A stretch of 64,000 nucleotides of DNA. Origin: Halolamina rubra (lineage in GTDB: Archaea > Halobacteriota > Halobacteria > Halobacteriales > Haloferacaceae). The DNA lies in contig NZ_BBJN01000030.1 in the NCBI RefSeq assembly GCF_000739555.1, forward strand, positions 1 to 64,000, in the 5' to 3' direction. Numbering within the stretch: the stretch's first letter is position 1; each line of letters opens with the position of its first letter. Shown piece after piece: positions 34,699-43,672 of this stretch. The notes beneath the pieces were generated by a model. It saw only the letters and a program-made list of their open reading frames with translations, ran no database searches and was not told the origin of the DNA. The position numbers and the translations under genes are program-made.

Positions 34699-35096
34699 GC
34701 GAGAGCGAGACCACAGCGGACGGCGAGAAGTGGGGTATCGCACACGTGTTCGCGTCGTTCAACAACACGCTGATCACGGTGACCGACGCCACCGGCGCCG
34801 AGACGGTCGCGAAGTCCTCCGGTGGGACGGTCGTGAAGCAGAACCGCGACGAGGCGTCGCCGTACGCGGCCATGCAGATGGCCGAGGCGGTCGTCGAGGA
34901 CGTGAAGGCCGCCGGCATCGGCGGCGTCCACGTCCGCGTTCGCGGTCCGGGCGGCAACGACACGAAGTCCCCGGGGCCGGGCGCGCAGGCGACGATCCGT
35001 GCGCTGGCCCGCGCCGGGCTCGAGATCGGTCGCATCGAGGACGTCACCCCGCTTCCCCACGACGGGACGCGCGCACCCAAGAAGAACCGACTGTAA
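34695..35096 (+). CDS. rps11: 30S ribosomal protein uS11
   Basis: A 133-residue uS11 of the 30S platform. Motifs: [40 protein letters not shown] and [16 protein letters not shown] with a basic C-terminus APKKNRL. Three bases separate it from rpoD. Confidence 0.97.
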   Translation: MSESETTADGEKWGIAHVFASFNNTLITVTDATGAETVAKSSGGTVVKQNRDEASPYAAMQMAEAVVEDVKAAGIGGVHVRVRGPGGNDTKSPGPGAQATIRALARAGLEIGRIEDVTPLPHDGTRAPKKNRL

Positions 35097-35099
35097 CAC

Positions 35100-35861
35100 A
35101 TGGCAGACGAATTCGACGTCGAGTTCATCCGAGGCGACGACCGCGAGGCGCGGATCCTCGTGCGCGGTCTCACCCCGGCCTTTGCCAACGGGCTCCGCCG
35201 GGCGATGATCGCGGACGTGCCGACGCTGAGCATCGACACGCTCCGCGTCGTCGAGAACTCCTCGGTGATGTTCGACGAGATGATCGGGCTCCGACTCGGG
35301 CTCGTCCCGCTGACGACGCCCGACGACTTCGAGTACGGTGACACCGTCACCCTCTCGCTCGACGTCGAGGGGCCGGACACGGCGTACTCCGGGGATCTCG
35401 AGTCCTCGGATCCCGACGTCAAGCCGGCCGACGAGGACATCCCGATCATCCAGCTCAACGAGAACCCCAGCGGCGAGAACCAGCGCATCGAGCTGGAGGC
35501 AGAGGCCGTCCTCGACGACGGCAAGAGCCACGCCAAGCAGTCCGGGGGCGTCGCGGTCGGCTACCGCCACCTGCGCAAGGTGTCGGTCGTCGGCGACCGC
35601 GGCGAGTTCGACGAGGAGGAGACCAACATCCTCCGCGGGGTCATCGAGACCGAGGATGGCGAGCTGGTCCCCACCGACGAGTTCGATCACGACCTGACCG
35701 AGCGCTACCCCGGGAAGGAACTCGAAGTCGAGGACGTCCCCGGGGCGTTCGTCTTCCACGTGGAGACGGACGGCTCCATGACGGTCGAGGAACTGGTGCT
35801 CCGCGGTATCGACTCGATCGAGTCGCGCGCGGACGAACTGCAGGAGAAAGTCGCAGTCTGA
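35100..35861 (+). CDS. rpoD: DNA-directed RNA polymerase subunit D (Rpo3)
   Basis: A 253-residue archaeal alpha-like subunit that dimerises with Rpo11 to nucleate RNA polymerase assembly. It shows [20 protein letters not shown] and [14 protein letters not shown]. There is no cysteine anywhere in the protein, so the 4Fe-4S domain found in Rpo3 of some other archaea is absent or cluster-free. Gene order is the classic haloarchaeal one. Confidence 0.97.
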   Translation: MADEFDVEFIRGDDREARILVRGLTPAFANGLRRAMIADVPTLSIDTLRVVENSSVMFDEMIGLRLGLVPLTTPDDFEYGDTVTLSLDVEGPDTAYSGDLESSDPDVKPADEDIPIIQLNENPSGENQRIELEAEAVLDDGKSHAKQSGGVAVGYRHLRKVSVVGDRGEFDEEETNILRGVIETEDGELVPTDEFDHDLTERYPGKELEVEDVPGAFVFHVETDGSMTVEELVLRGIDSIESRADELQEKVAV

Positions 35862-35978
35862 TGACCTGGACCCCACGACACCCCGACGCCAGCCCCCGAA
35901 CCGGGAGCCGCGGCGCCGGCGCGTCGTGGGTGCGGACCGAAACCGCTTTGAAGGGCCATCGAGTACGCGAGAGTGCAG

Positions 35979-36063
35979 GCAGGGATAGCCAAGTCAGGCC
36001 AACGGCGCAGCGTTCAGGGCGCTGTCCTGTAGAGGTCCGCAGGTTCAAATCCTGCTCCCTGCA
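35979..36063 (+). tRNA. tRNA-Leu (anticodon CAG)
   Basis: Acceptor GCAGGGA pairs with TCCCTGC, discriminator A (typical Leu). The anticodon arm is CAGCG-TTCAGGG-CGCTG, anticodon CAG. The variable arm is long and the T arm is GCAGG-TTCAAAT-CCTGC. A CTTTGAAG TATA-like box (35946-35953) precedes it. No intron. Confidence 0.96.
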
Positions 36064-36105
36064 CTCTCAGTTTTCCGGAGGCAACTCCACGCTAGAGGTA
36101 AATCC

Positions 36106-36462
36106 ATGAGTAGCAACAAGACGAACCCGAGACTAGGGAGCCTCATCGCCGAGCTCAAGTCGGTCTCGCGTGACGTCGGCGCCAACGTTTGGGCCGACGT
36201 CGCCGACCGACTCGAGAAGCCGCGCCGCACGCACGCGGAGGTCAACCTGGGCCGCATCGAGCGATACGCCCAGGAGGACGAGACCGTCGTCGTGCCCGGC
36301 AAGGTGCTCGGCAGCGGTGTGCTCCAGAAGGACGTCACCGTCGCCGCGGTCAGCTTCTCCGGCACCGCCCGGAAGAAGATCGACCAGGTCGGCGAGGCGG
36401 TGCAGCTCGAACAGGCAATCGAACAGAACCCCGAAGGTAGCAACGTGCGGGTGATCCGATGA
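36106..36462 (+). CDS. rpl18e: 50S ribosomal protein eL18
   Basis: A 118-residue eL18 starting [20 protein letters not shown], with [20 protein letters not shown] as the family signature. Starts 42 bases after tRNA-Leu, and its stop overlaps the rpl13 start (ATGA). Confidence 0.97.
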   Translation: MSSNKTNPRLGSLIAELKSVSRDVGANVWADVADRLEKPRRTHAEVNLGRIERYAQEDETVVVPGKVLGSGVLQKDVTVAAVSFSGTARKKIDQVGEAVQLEQAIEQNPEGSNVRVIR

Positions 36463-36896
36463 GCGTCGCCGAGTGGGAGGCCGACGTCGTCGTCGACGCC
36501 CGCGACTGCATCATGGGTCGCGTCGCCAGCGAGATCGCCCAGCGGGCGCTCGACGGCGACCGCGTCGCCGTGATCAACGCGGAGCAGGCAGTCATCACGG
36601 GGAACGAGGAGGCCACAATGGAGACCTACCGCAAGCGCGCGGATCTGGGCTCCGACTCCGGCCCCTACTACCCCAAGCGCCCGGACCGCATCTTCAAGCG
36701 CTCCGTGCGCGGGATGCTGCCGTACAAGCAGGACCGTGGCCGCGAGGCCTTCGAGAACATCCGGATCTACGTGGGCAACCCCCACGACCGCGACGGCGAG
36801 GTGCTCGAGGGCACCTCGCTCGACCGGCTCTCGAACATCAAGTTCACCACGCTCGGTGAGATCTCCGAGACCCTCGGCGCCAACAAGACATGGTAA
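36459..36896 (+). CDS. rpl13: 50S ribosomal protein uL13
   Basis: A 145-residue archaeal uL13 that binds 23S rRNA early in assembly. [20 protein letters not shown] and [20 protein letters not shown] are diagnostic. Overlaps rps9 by seven bases. Confidence 0.97.
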   Translation: MSVAEWEADVVVDARDCIMGRVASEIAQRALDGDRVAVINAEQAVITGNEEATMETYRKRADLGSDSGPYYPKRPDRIFKRSVRGMLPYKQDRGREAFENIRIYVGNPHDRDGEVLEGTSLDRLSNIKFTTLGEISETLGANKTW

Positions 36897-37288
36897 CGAA
36901 CACGTCCGGCAAGAAGAAGACGGCCGTCGCCCGCGCCACCGTGAGCGAGGGCGAGGGTCGCGTTCGCATCAACTCCCAGCCCGTCGAGCTGGTCGAACCG
37001 GAGCTGGCACGGCTCAAGATGCTCGAGCCGTTCCGCATCGCCGGCGACGAACTCCGCGAGGGGGTCGACATCGACGTGTCGATCTCCGGCGGCGGGTTCG
37101 CGGGGCAGGCCGACGCGGCCCGCACCGCGATCGCGCGCGGGCTCGTCCAGCACCTGCAGGACGCCGAACTCCGCGACGCGTACATGGAGTTCGACCGCTC
37201 GCTGCTGGTGAACGACTCCCGGCAGTCCGAGCCGAAGAAGTGGGGCGGGCCCGGCGCGCGTGCCCGTTACCAGAAGTCCTACCGCTGA
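36890..37288 (+). CDS. rps9: 30S ribosomal protein uS9
   Basis: A 132-residue uS9; its C-terminal tail reaches the P-site tRNA and ends [10 protein letters not shown], with the terminal Arg conserved. [20 protein letters not shown] at the start and [20 protein letters not shown] in the middle confirm the family. Confidence 0.97.
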   Translation: MVTNTSGKKKTAVARATVSEGEGRVRINSQPVELVEPELARLKMLEPFRIAGDELREGVDIDVSISGGGFAGQADAARTAIARGLVQHLQDAELRDAYMEFDRSLLVNDSRQSEPKKWGGPGARARYQKSYR

Positions 37289-37300
37289 GGTGATCAAACC

Positions 37301-37495
37301 ATGATGATACCCGTCCGGTGTTTCTCGTGTGGCAAAGTCATCGGGGAACACTGGGAGGAGTTCGAGGAACGAGCGCGTGACGGCGAGGAGGACCCCGCAG
37401 CGGTGCTCGACGACCTCGGCGTCGATCGGCACTGCTGCCGGCGCATGATGGTGAGCCACCGCGACCTGGTGGACGTCGTCTCCCCCTACCAATGA
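37301..37495 (+). CDS. rpoN: DNA-directed RNA polymerase subunit N (Rpo10)
   Basis: A 64-residue zinc-binding Rpo10 with ligands C7, C10, C45 and C46 (RCFSCGK and HCCRRM). Two ATGs at 37301 and 37304 are both possible starts; [11 protein letters not shown] fits the archaeal norm. ATGA overlap with rpoK. Confidence 0.97.
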   Translation: MMIPVRCFSCGKVIGEHWEEFEERARDGEEDPAAVLDDLGVDRHCCRRMMVSHRDLVDVVSPYQ

Positions 37496-37674
37496 GCACG
37501 GACACCGAGTTCAACCGGTACGAGAAGGCCCGCATCATCGGCGCCCGAGCGCTGCAGCTGTCGTACGGCGCGCCGGTGCTCGTGGAGACCGACCGGACCG
37601 AACCGTACCTCATCGCGGCAGAGGAGTACGACGCCGGCGTCCTGCCGTTCACCGTTCGACGGGAGGGCAAATGA
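37492..37674 (+). CDS. rpoK: DNA-directed RNA polymerase subunit K (Rpo6)
   Basis: A 60-residue Rpb6/omega homologue. The core [20 protein letters not shown] binds the clamp base of RNA polymerase. Typical short archaeal form, ATGA overlap with eno. Confidence 0.97.
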   Translation: MSTDTEFNRYEKARIIGARALQLSYGAPVLVETDRTEPYLIAAEEYDAGVLPFTVRREGK

Positions 37675-38870
37675 CGCGCATCAGCGGCGTCTCGCTCCGG
37701 CGCGTGCTCGACTCCCGTGGCAACCCCACGGTGGAGGCCGACGTGCTGACGGTGTCGGGCGGCTTCGGCCGCGCGGCGGCCCCCTCCGGGGCCAGCACCG
37801 GCGAGCACGAGGCCATCGAGCTGCCGCCCGGCGAAGCGATCGCCGCGGCCCGGAAGCACGCGATCCCCCGGCTCGTGGAGGAGGTCCACGCGGGGAACCA
37901 GCGCGAGGTCGACGCGGCCCTGCGCGGCGCCGACGGCACCGAGGACTTCTCGGAGATCGGCGCCAACAGCGCGGTCGCCATCTCGATGGCGGCGGCGAAA
38001 GCCGGCGCCGACGTGCTCGGGGCGCCGCTGTACCAGCATCTCGGCGGCGCGTTCCGGGGGGACAACTTCCCGGTGCCGCTGGGCAACGTCGTGGGCGGCG
38101 GCGAGCACGCCGCCGACGCGACCCACATCCAGGAGTTCCTCGCGGCGCCGGTCGGGGCCCCCTCCGTCGCGGAGGCGGCCTTCGCCAACGCCGCGGTCCA
38201 CGAGACCGTCGGCGAGCTCCTCACCGAGCGCGGCGTCCCGGCCGCCAAAGGTGACGAGGGCGCCTGGGCGCCGTCGATCGACGACGCCGAGGCGTTCGAG
38301 ATCGTCGCCGAGGCCTGCGAGCGAGTCGCCGAGGACGTCGGTTTCGAGGTCGCGTTCGGCCTCGACATGGCGGCCTCGGAGCTCTACGACGGCGACGCCT
38401 ACCAGTACGGCGAGACGAGTCGATCGCCCGCGGAGCAGATCGACTACGTCGCCGACCTGGTCGCGGAGTACGAACTGGCGTACGTCGAGGACCCCCTCGA
38501 GGAGAACGACTTCGAGGGGTTCGCGGCACTCACCGATCGAGTCGGCGACGAGACGCTGATCTGCGGTGACGACCTGTTCGTCACCAACACCGAGCGACTC
38601 CGACAGGGTATCGAGCGGGGCGCTGGCAACAGCATCCTGATCAAGCCCAACCAGATCGGGACGCTCTCGCTGGCGGTCGACGCCATCGAGACCGCGACCC
38701 GCAACGGGTTCACGCCCGTGATCTCCCACCGATCGGGGGAGACGGAGGACACGACCATCGCACACCTCGCCGTCGCGACCGGCGCACCGTTCATCAAGAC
38801 GGGCACCGTCGGGGGCGAGCGAACTGCCAAACTCAACGAACTCATCCGCATCGCGGAGGACGCTGTATGA
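37671..38870 (+). CDS. eno: Enolase (phosphopyruvate hydratase)
   Basis: A 399-residue glycolytic enzyme converting 2-phosphoglycerate to phosphoenolpyruvate. N-terminal [13 protein letters not shown] and [11 protein letters not shown] bind substrate; metal-ligand regions include [25 protein letters not shown] and [12 protein letters not shown], with catalytic Lys in [11 protein letters not shown] and C-terminal [16 protein letters not shown]. Its presence in this ribosomal cluster is conserved in haloarchaea. Confidence 0.97.
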   Translation: MTRISGVSLRRVLDSRGNPTVEADVLTVSGGFGRAAAPSGASTGEHEAIELPPGEAIAAARKHAIPRLVEEVHAGNQREVDAALRGADGTEDFSEIGANSAVAISMAAAKAGADVLGAPLYQHLGGAFRGDNFPVPLGNVVGGGEHAADATHIQEFLAAPVGAPSVAEAAFANAAVHETVGELLTERGVPAAKGDEGAWAPSIDDAEAFEIVAEACERVAEDVGFEVAFGLDMAASELYDGDAYQYGETSRSPAEQIDYVADLVAEYELAYVEDPLEENDFEGFAALTDRVGDETLICGDDLFVTNTERLRQGIERGAGNSILIKPNQIGTLSLAVDAIETATRNGFTPVISHRSGETEDTTIAHLAVATGAPFIKTGTVGGERTAKLNELIRIAEDAV

Positions 38871-39628
38871 GCGAAAGCGAGAACGACGACACAGAACCCG
38901 CCGAGGAGGAAGTGGCCGACGAGGTCGCCGACTCCGAGGCGGCGGCAGAGAGCGCCTCGAGCGACGAGGCAGAGACAGAGCAGGCCGACGAGGCCGAGGA
39001 AGAGGAGTCCCGGTTCGACGAGAACGTCATGCCGGAGGGCGAGGAGGAAGCGGACCTCCTCATCCCGGTCGAGGACTACCTCTCCGCCGGGGTCCACATC
39101 GGGACCCAGCAGAAGACGAAGGATATGGAGCGGTTCATCCACCGCGTCCGCGACGACGGCCTCTACGTGCTCGACGTGAGCCAGACCGACGGCCGCATCC
39201 GGACCGCCGCGGAGTTCCTCTCCAACTACGACCCCGAGCAGGTGCTCGTCACCTCCTCGCGGCAGTACGGCCGGTTCCCGGCCGAGAAGTTCGCGGACGC
39301 CATCGGCGCCCGCGCACGCACGGGTCGGTTCATCCCGGGCACCCTGACGAACCCGAAGTACGACGGCTACATCGAGCCGGACGTCGTGGTCGTCACCGAC
39401 CCGATCGGTGACGCCCAGGCGGTGAAGGAGGCCATCACGGTCGGCATCCCCGTCATCGCCATGTGCGACTCGAACAACGCCGTCTCGAACGTCGACCTGG
39501 TCATCCCGACCAACAACAAGGGCCGACGCGCGCTGTCGGTCGTCTACTGGCTGCTGGCCAACGAGACGCTCGACAACCGCGGCGCGGAGCCCAGCTACGC
39601 CCTCGAGGACTTCGAGGCCGGGCTCTAG
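38867..39628 (+). CDS. rps2: 30S ribosomal protein uS2 with acidic N-terminal extension
   Basis: A 253-residue uS2. Residues 1-60 are a highly acidic haloarchaeal extension; the S2 domain starts near [20 protein letters not shown] and includes [20 protein letters not shown] and [20 protein letters not shown]. Last gene of the cluster, followed by a T-rich terminator. Confidence 0.97.
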   Translation: MSESENDDTEPAEEEVADEVADSEAAAESASSDEAETEQADEAEEEESRFDENVMPEGEEEADLLIPVEDYLSAGVHIGTQQKTKDMERFIHRVRDDGLYVLDVSQTDGRIRTAAEFLSNYDPEQVLVTSSRQYGRFPAEKFADAIGARARTGRFIPGTLTNPKYDGYIEPDVVVVTDPIGDAQAVKEAITVGIPVIAMCDSNNAVSNVDLVIPTNNKGRRALSVVYWLLANETLDNRGAEPSYALEDFEAGL

Positions 39629-39640
39629 GCCCGTCGAGAG

Positions 39641-39658
39641 CTTTCTGCGGTCGTTTTC
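39641..39658 (+). terminator. Oligo-T terminator after rps2
   Basis: CTTTCTGCGG followed by TCGTTTTC, just past the rps2 stop. The same 10-mer followed by TTTTTC is found after the DHH gene at 46529, so it looks like a recurring archaeal oligo-T termination signal. Confidence 0.5.
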
Positions 39659-39904
39659 GCGCCGAACAGCGGCGGCGCCGTCGCTCGCGACGGTCGAAAG
39701 CGGATGGGGATGTCGGTCGGAAACCCGACCGACGGGAGTCGGGTCACCGGGCGTCTTTGGGGGGTGTCGACGGCCGGCGACGACGCGACGGGGGTCGCGC
39801 CCGGCACGCCGCGGTGACGTGCCGCCACACCACCTACCGTACACGGAGTGGTACAAAAATTTCCCGCCGCCTCTCTCACTCGTGAAAACGGTTTCCCCCG
39901 ACGA

Positions 39905-39910
39905 GCTTTT
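39905..39910 (+). promoter_or_regulatory. TATA-like box of the cupin gene
   Basis: GCTTTT lies 25 bases before the ATG at 39935. A second AT-rich patch (ACAAAAATTTC, 39846-39856) lies ~50 bp further upstream and could serve an alternative start. Confidence 0.5.
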
Positions 39911-39934
39911 GCGGCCGCTGGCCGAGGCTCCCCC

Positions 39935-40312
39935 ATGGGCTACCGAACTGTCGAGACCGCGGCCGTCGAGCCGACGCCGGACCGACCGTGCGAGCTCCGC
40001 CGGCTGACCGAGGCGGCGGGCCTCGAGCACGTGGCGCTCAACCGCTACAGCGTCGACCCCGGCGAGGAGATCCCGCTGGCGTACCACTACCACGACGAGC
40101 AGGAGGAGGCGTTCTTCGTGATCGCGGGGGAGATCGAGGTCGAGACGCCGGAGGGGACGTTCGCGGTCGGCGCCGACGAGCTGTTCGCCGCCGACCCGGA
40201 GAGCCCCCACCGGGCGTACTGTCCCGAGGACGCCGAACGGACGGCCGAGGTGCTCGCCGTCGGCGCGCCGCAGACCGAGGGCGACGTGCACGCCTACGAC
40301 GGCGCGGAGTGA
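39935..40312 (+). CDS. Cupin domain protein
   Basis: A 125-residue single-cupin protein. The metal-binding motif HYHDEQEEAFFVIAGEIEVE (G(X)5HXH(X)3-4E(X)6G style) is followed by a second motif ending PHRAYCP. The cofactor and substrate are unknown. The ATG at 39935 is preferred over upstream in-frame starts because of the TATA spacing. It precedes the mevalonate genes by 60 bp without overlap. Confidence 0.82.
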   Translation: MGYRTVETAAVEPTPDRPCELRRLTEAAGLEHVALNRYSVDPGEEIPLAYHYHDEQEEAFFVIAGEIEVETPEGTFAVGADELFAADPESPHRAYCPEDAERTAEVLAVGAPQTEGDVHAYDGAE

Positions 40313-40372
40313 GCGGGCGGGGCGTCGTCGCCAGTCGGAACGACTGTAACCATCGAGAGCGAGCGTTGGGGC

Positions 40373-41386
40373 ATGACGACTTCGAGCGCTCCCGGGAAGG
40401 TGTACCTGTTCGGGGAGCACGCCGTGGTGTACGGCGAGCCCGCGGTGCCCTGCGCCATCGAGCGCCGGGCGCGGGTGAGCGTCGAGCCACGCGAGGACAG
40501 CCGCGTCCGCGTCGAGGCCGACGACCTCACGCTGGACGGGTTCACCGTCGAGTGGGGCGGCGGGACCGACGAACACCCGGACGTGGACGTGCCGTCGAAC
40601 CTCGTCGAGGCCGCGACGGGGTACGTCGACGAGGCGCTGGCTCAGGCCCGCGACGCGATCGGCGACCCCGAGGCGGGGTTCGAAGTGACGATCGAGAGCG
40701 ACATCCCGCTCGGCGGCGGGCTGGGCTCCTCGGCGGCGGTCGTCGTCGCCGCCATCGACGCCGCGGTCCGCGCCAGCGGCGGGTCGATCACCCCCGAGGA
40801 ACTGGCCGAGCGCGCGTACCAAGCCGAATCGACCGTCCAGGGCGGCGAAGCCTCCCGGGCGGACACGTACTGCTCGGCGATGGGTGGCGCGGTGCGCGTC
40901 GAGGGCGACGACACCCGGCCGATCGAGGCGCCGGAGCTCCCGCTGGTGATCGGCTACGACGGCGGCGCGGGCGACACGGGCCAGCTCGTCGCCGGCGTCC
41001 GGGCGCTGAAGGAGGAGTACGAGTTCGCCGCCGACACCGTCGAGACGATCGGCGACCTCACCCGTGAGGGCGAGCAGCTGCTCGCGCAGGCCGACCCCGG
41101 CGAGGACCCCGGCCCGGTACTGCTCGACGAGCTCGGCGACCTGATGAACTTCAACCACGGGCTGCTGTCGGCGCTGGGTGTCTCCTCGCGCTCGCTGGAC
41201 CGGATGGTCTGGACCGCCCGCGAGGCGGAGGCCGAAGGGGCGAAACTCACCGGCGCGGGCGGTGGCGGCTGCATCGTCGCGCTCGATCAGGGGCAGGCCA
41301 CCCGGCGCGCGCTGGAGTACTCACCGGGCTGTGAGCAGACGTTCCGGGCAGAGCTCGCGACCGAGGGGGTGCGCGCGGAGAAATGA
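40373..41386 (+). CDS. mvk: Mevalonate kinase
   Basis: A 337-residue GHMP kinase phosphorylating mevalonate for isoprenoid lipids. Motif 1 GKVYLFGEHAVVYGEPAVP, the phosphate-binding loop IPLGGGLGSSAAVVVAAIDA and motif 3 AKLTGAGGGGCIVAL are all present. ATGA overlap with isopentenyl phosphate kinase, so the two enzymes of the archaeal mevalonate route are cotranslated. Confidence 0.94.
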   Translation: MTTSSAPGKVYLFGEHAVVYGEPAVPCAIERRARVSVEPREDSRVRVEADDLTLDGFTVEWGGGTDEHPDVDVPSNLVEAATGYVDEALAQARDAIGDPEAGFEVTIESDIPLGGGLGSSAAVVVAAIDAAVRASGGSITPEELAERAYQAESTVQGGEASRADTYCSAMGGAVRVEGDDTRPIEAPELPLVIGYDGGAGDTGQLVAGVRALKEEYEFAADTVETIGDLTREGEQLLAQADPGEDPGPVLLDELGDLMNFNHGLLSALGVSSRSLDRMVWTAREAEAEGAKLTGAGGGGCIVALDQGQATRRALEYSPGCEQTFRAELATEGVRAEK

Positions 41387-42144
41387 CGCCGACGATCCTC
41401 AAGCTCGGCGGCTCGGTCATCACCGAGAAGGACCGCGCGGAGACGCTCGACGGCGCGGCGCTTGACGCCGTGGCCGACGCGATCGCCGACGCGTTCGAGC
41501 GCGACGACGCCGACGAGCTCGTCCTCGTCCACGGCGGCGGGAGCTTCGGCCACCACCACGCCAGCGAGGCGGGCGTGACGACGACCGAGGGAACCGACGA
41601 CGCCACGGACGCCGTCGCGATCCACGGCGCGATGAAGACGCTCAACCAGTTCGTGCTCTCGCGGCTCCACGACCGCGGCGTGCCCGCGCTCCCGATTCAC
41701 CCACTCTCGGCGGGCGCCCGCGACGCCGACGGCGCGCTCGACCTCCCTTTGAACCAGGCGGCGACGATGCTCGGCGAGGGGTTCGTCCCGGTGCTGCACG
41801 GCGACGTGATCGCGACCGCGGGCGAGGGCGTGACGGTGCTCTCGGGCGACGAGATCGTCACCGCGGCCGCCGAGTCGCTCTCGGCGGAGCGCGTCGGCCT
41901 CTGTTCGACGGTGCCGGGGGTGCTCGACACCGAGGACGAGGTGATCCCGGAGATCACGGCGTACGAGGACGCCGCGGACGCCCTCGGCGGCAGCGACGCC
42001 GGCGAGGACGTGACCGGCGGGATGGCGGCGAAAGTGCGCGAACTGCTGGCCCTCGGCGCGCCCGCGTCGGTGTTCGGCGCCGACGACATCGGGGCGTTCC
42101 TGGCCGGCGAGGGGCCGGGGACGACGATCCGGGGCGGCGACTGA
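41383..42144 (+). CDS. ipk: Isopentenyl phosphate kinase
   Basis: A 253-residue amino-acid-kinase-fold enzyme making isopentenyl diphosphate. It has LKLGGSVITEKDRAETLDG, the family-defining His loop VHGGGSFGHHHASEAGV, and GDVIATAGEGVTVLSGDEIV, with TGGMAAKVRELL near the end. Its presence indicates the archaeal mevalonate pathway in which the final kinase acts after decarboxylation. Confidence 0.95.
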   Translation: MTPTILKLGGSVITEKDRAETLDGAALDAVADAIADAFERDDADELVLVHGGGSFGHHHASEAGVTTTEGTDDATDAVAIHGAMKTLNQFVLSRLHDRGVPALPIHPLSAGARDADGALDLPLNQAATMLGEGFVPVLHGDVIATAGEGVTVLSGDEIVTAAAESLSAERVGLCSTVPGVLDTEDEVIPEITAYEDAADALGGSDAGEDVTGGMAAKVRELLALGAPASVFGADDIGAFLAGEGPGTTIRGGD

Positions 42145-42152
42145 CAGCCGCA

Positions 42153-42209
42153 CCGGTGCGACGATCCGCGGACGCTGACCGGCAAGCGTCCCGGTGCGAC
42201 GATCCGCGG
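42153..42209 (+). repeat. 19-bp direct repeat
   Basis: CCGGTGCGACGATCCGCGG occurs at 42153-42171 and 42191-42209 with 19 bp between. The ipk 3' end at 42122 carries a related ACGACGATCCGGGG. Upstream of the toxin-antitoxin promoter, so possibly a regulator site or a recombination scar. Confidence 0.7.
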
Positions 42210-42239
42210 GCGGAGGCGTCTGTCCGCTCCCGGCCGGAT

Positions 42240-42246
42240 GCTTAAG
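42240..42246 (+). promoter_or_regulatory. TATA box of the toxin-antitoxin-like pair
   Basis: GCTTAAG lies 25 bases before the ATG at 42271. That supports the shorter antitoxin start over the ATG at 42238. Confidence 0.6.
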
Positions 42247-42270
42247 TGCGATAGCGCCGAAGCTGTGGAT

Positions 42271-42522
42271 ATGGCTGCCGAACTCACCGAGCGCGTGCGG
42301 GAGATCGCCGACGCCCGGGGTGTTCCCGAGTCGGAGGTGTTCGAGCGGGCGCTCGAACGGGGGGTCGAGGACCTCTGGTTCGATCTCGTCATCTCCCGCT
42401 ACCTGAACGACGAGATCACTCGTTCTCGGGCGGTCGAAGCCGTCGGTGAGGAGCGACTCCGACGGGCGGAGCGGGAGGCCGAGGCGGTCGAGGAGGACGT
42501 CCGCTGGGGCTCGACCGCGTGA
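42271..42522 (+). CDS. Antitoxin-like partner of the PIN protein (83 aa)
   Basis: A small helical protein: MAAELTERVREIADARGVPE starts a probable ribbon-helix-helix or UPF0175-like DNA-binding region, then ERGVEDLWFDLVISRYLNDE and an acidic, Glu-rich C-terminus. Position and size match antitoxins partnered with DUF3368 PIN nucleases. The stop TGA overlaps the GTG start of the toxin. Confidence 0.72.
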   Translation: MAAELTERVREIADARGVPESEVFERALERGVEDLWFDLVISRYLNDEITRSRAVEAVGEERLRRAEREAEAVEEDVRWGSTA

Positions 42523-43013
42523 TCGTCGCCGTCGCCGACGCCGGTCCGATCATCCACTTGGCCGAGGTCGACGCGATGGCGCTTCTCGATACCGTCGACG
42601 AGCTGATCCTCCCGGAGACTGTCCGGAGCGAACTACGGGCCGGCGGGGTTCCCGAAGGGTTCGCGGACCTCACGGTCGAAGCCGTCAGCGTCGACGAGGC
42701 GGTGCTGCAGTCACGGACCGACCTAGACGAGGGTGAAACGGCGGCGTTGACGGTCGCGAGGAACCGTGATGCGGTCCTCCTGACGGACGATCTGGCGGCG
42801 AGAGAAGCCGCGAAAGCGTCGGACGTCGAGGTTCACGGTTCGATCGGCGTCGTCGCGCTCGCGTTCGGCCGCGAGCGACTCCGCGAGGAGCAGGCTGTCG
42901 ACCTGATGCGGTCCCTACAGACGGAAACGAGTCTGTTCGTCACCGAGGCGGTCGTCGAGCACGGGATCGAGCTGATCCGGGGAGACAACGACGGCTCGCC
43001 GTCCGGCCGCTGA
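42519..43013 (+). CDS. PIN-domain nuclease (DUF3368-type toxin)
   Basis: A 164-residue PIN-like protein from a GTG start. Acidic active-site candidates are visible in VADAGPIIHLAEVD, LDEGETAALTVA and LLTDDLAAREAA, followed by VHGSIGVVALAFGRERL. DUF3368 proteins are PIN-like and usually paired with small antitoxins. RNA cleavage is the expected activity; the target is unknown. A/T content is slightly higher than in neighbouring housekeeping genes, in keeping with a mobile defence or stress module. Confidence 0.8.
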   Translation: MIVAVADAGPIIHLAEVDAMALLDTVDELILPETVRSELRAGGVPEGFADLTVEAVSVDEAVLQSRTDLDEGETAALTVARNRDAVLLTDDLAAREAAKASDVEVHGSIGVVALAFGRERLREEQAVDLMRSLQTETSLFVTEAVVEHGIELIRGDNDGSPSGR

Positions 43014-43059
43014 CGGCCGAGTCAGCAACCCTTTACCCCTCCCCTCCCCGGCTTCGACT

Positions 43060-43647
43060 ATGCACGAGATCACCGGCAGCGGCTTCGTCGAGGTGGTCAC
43101 CGGCTCGATGTTCTCGGGGAAGACCGAGGAGCTGTTGCGCCGCCTCCGCCGCGCGGAGATCGCCGGTCAGAGCGTCGCCGCGTTCACCCCCGCTATCGAC
43201 GACCGGTACGGCGAGACCACGATCGGCTCCCACGAGGGCCGCCAGTGGGAGGCCCGAGTCGTCGACAACGAGGGCGACGGCGTCTGGGAGATCCAGGACC
43301 ACCTCAACGGCGAGGAGGTCGTCGCCGTCGACGAGGCGAACTTCTTCGACCGCGATCTCGTCAACGTCTGCAACGTGCTCGCCAACGACGGCCGGCGCGT
43401 GATCGTCTCGGGCACCGACATCACGTTCCGCGGCGAGCCGTTCACGCCACTGCCGGAGCTGATGGCGATCGCCGAGTACGTCGACAAGCTCCAGGCGATC
43501 TGCACCGTCTGTGGCGAGCCGGCGACCCGGAACCAGCGACTGGTCGACGGCGAGCCCGCCCACGTCGACGACGACACGATCGTCGTCGGCGCCGACGAGT
43601 CCTACGAGGCACGCTGTCGGAGCTGCCACACCCTGAGGACCGACTGA
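43060..43647 (+). CDS. tdk: Thymidine kinase
   Basis: A 195-residue type-II thymidine kinase for pyrimidine salvage. The P-loop GSMFSGKT is at residues 15-22, VVAVDEANFFDRDLV is the Walker B region, and the zinc-binding pairs are CTVC and CRSC near residues 147-150 and 187-190. The length is normal. Confidence 0.94.
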   Translation: MHEITGSGFVEVVTGSMFSGKTEELLRRLRRAEIAGQSVAAFTPAIDDRYGETTIGSHEGRQWEARVVDNEGDGVWEIQDHLNGEEVVAVDEANFFDRDLVNVCNVLANDGRRVIVSGTDITFRGEPFTPLPELMAIAEYVDKLQAICTVCGEPATRNQRLVDGEPAHVDDDTIVVGADESYEARCRSCHTLRTD

Positions 43648-43672
43648 TGACCGGAACCGAGGTGAGCCGACC

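Larger units (their letters stand above)
39629..39934. other. 306-bp intergenic region with three hairpins
   Basis: After the terminator come CCGTCG-CTCG-CGACGG (39678-39693), a 9-bp perfect stem with tetraloop AAAC (39712-39733), and GGCACG-N9-CGTGCC (39803-39823). No ORF with good codon use is evident. The TATA box for the cupin gene is at the right end. The stems could belong to a structured RNA or a processed 3' UTR. Confidence 0.4.
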
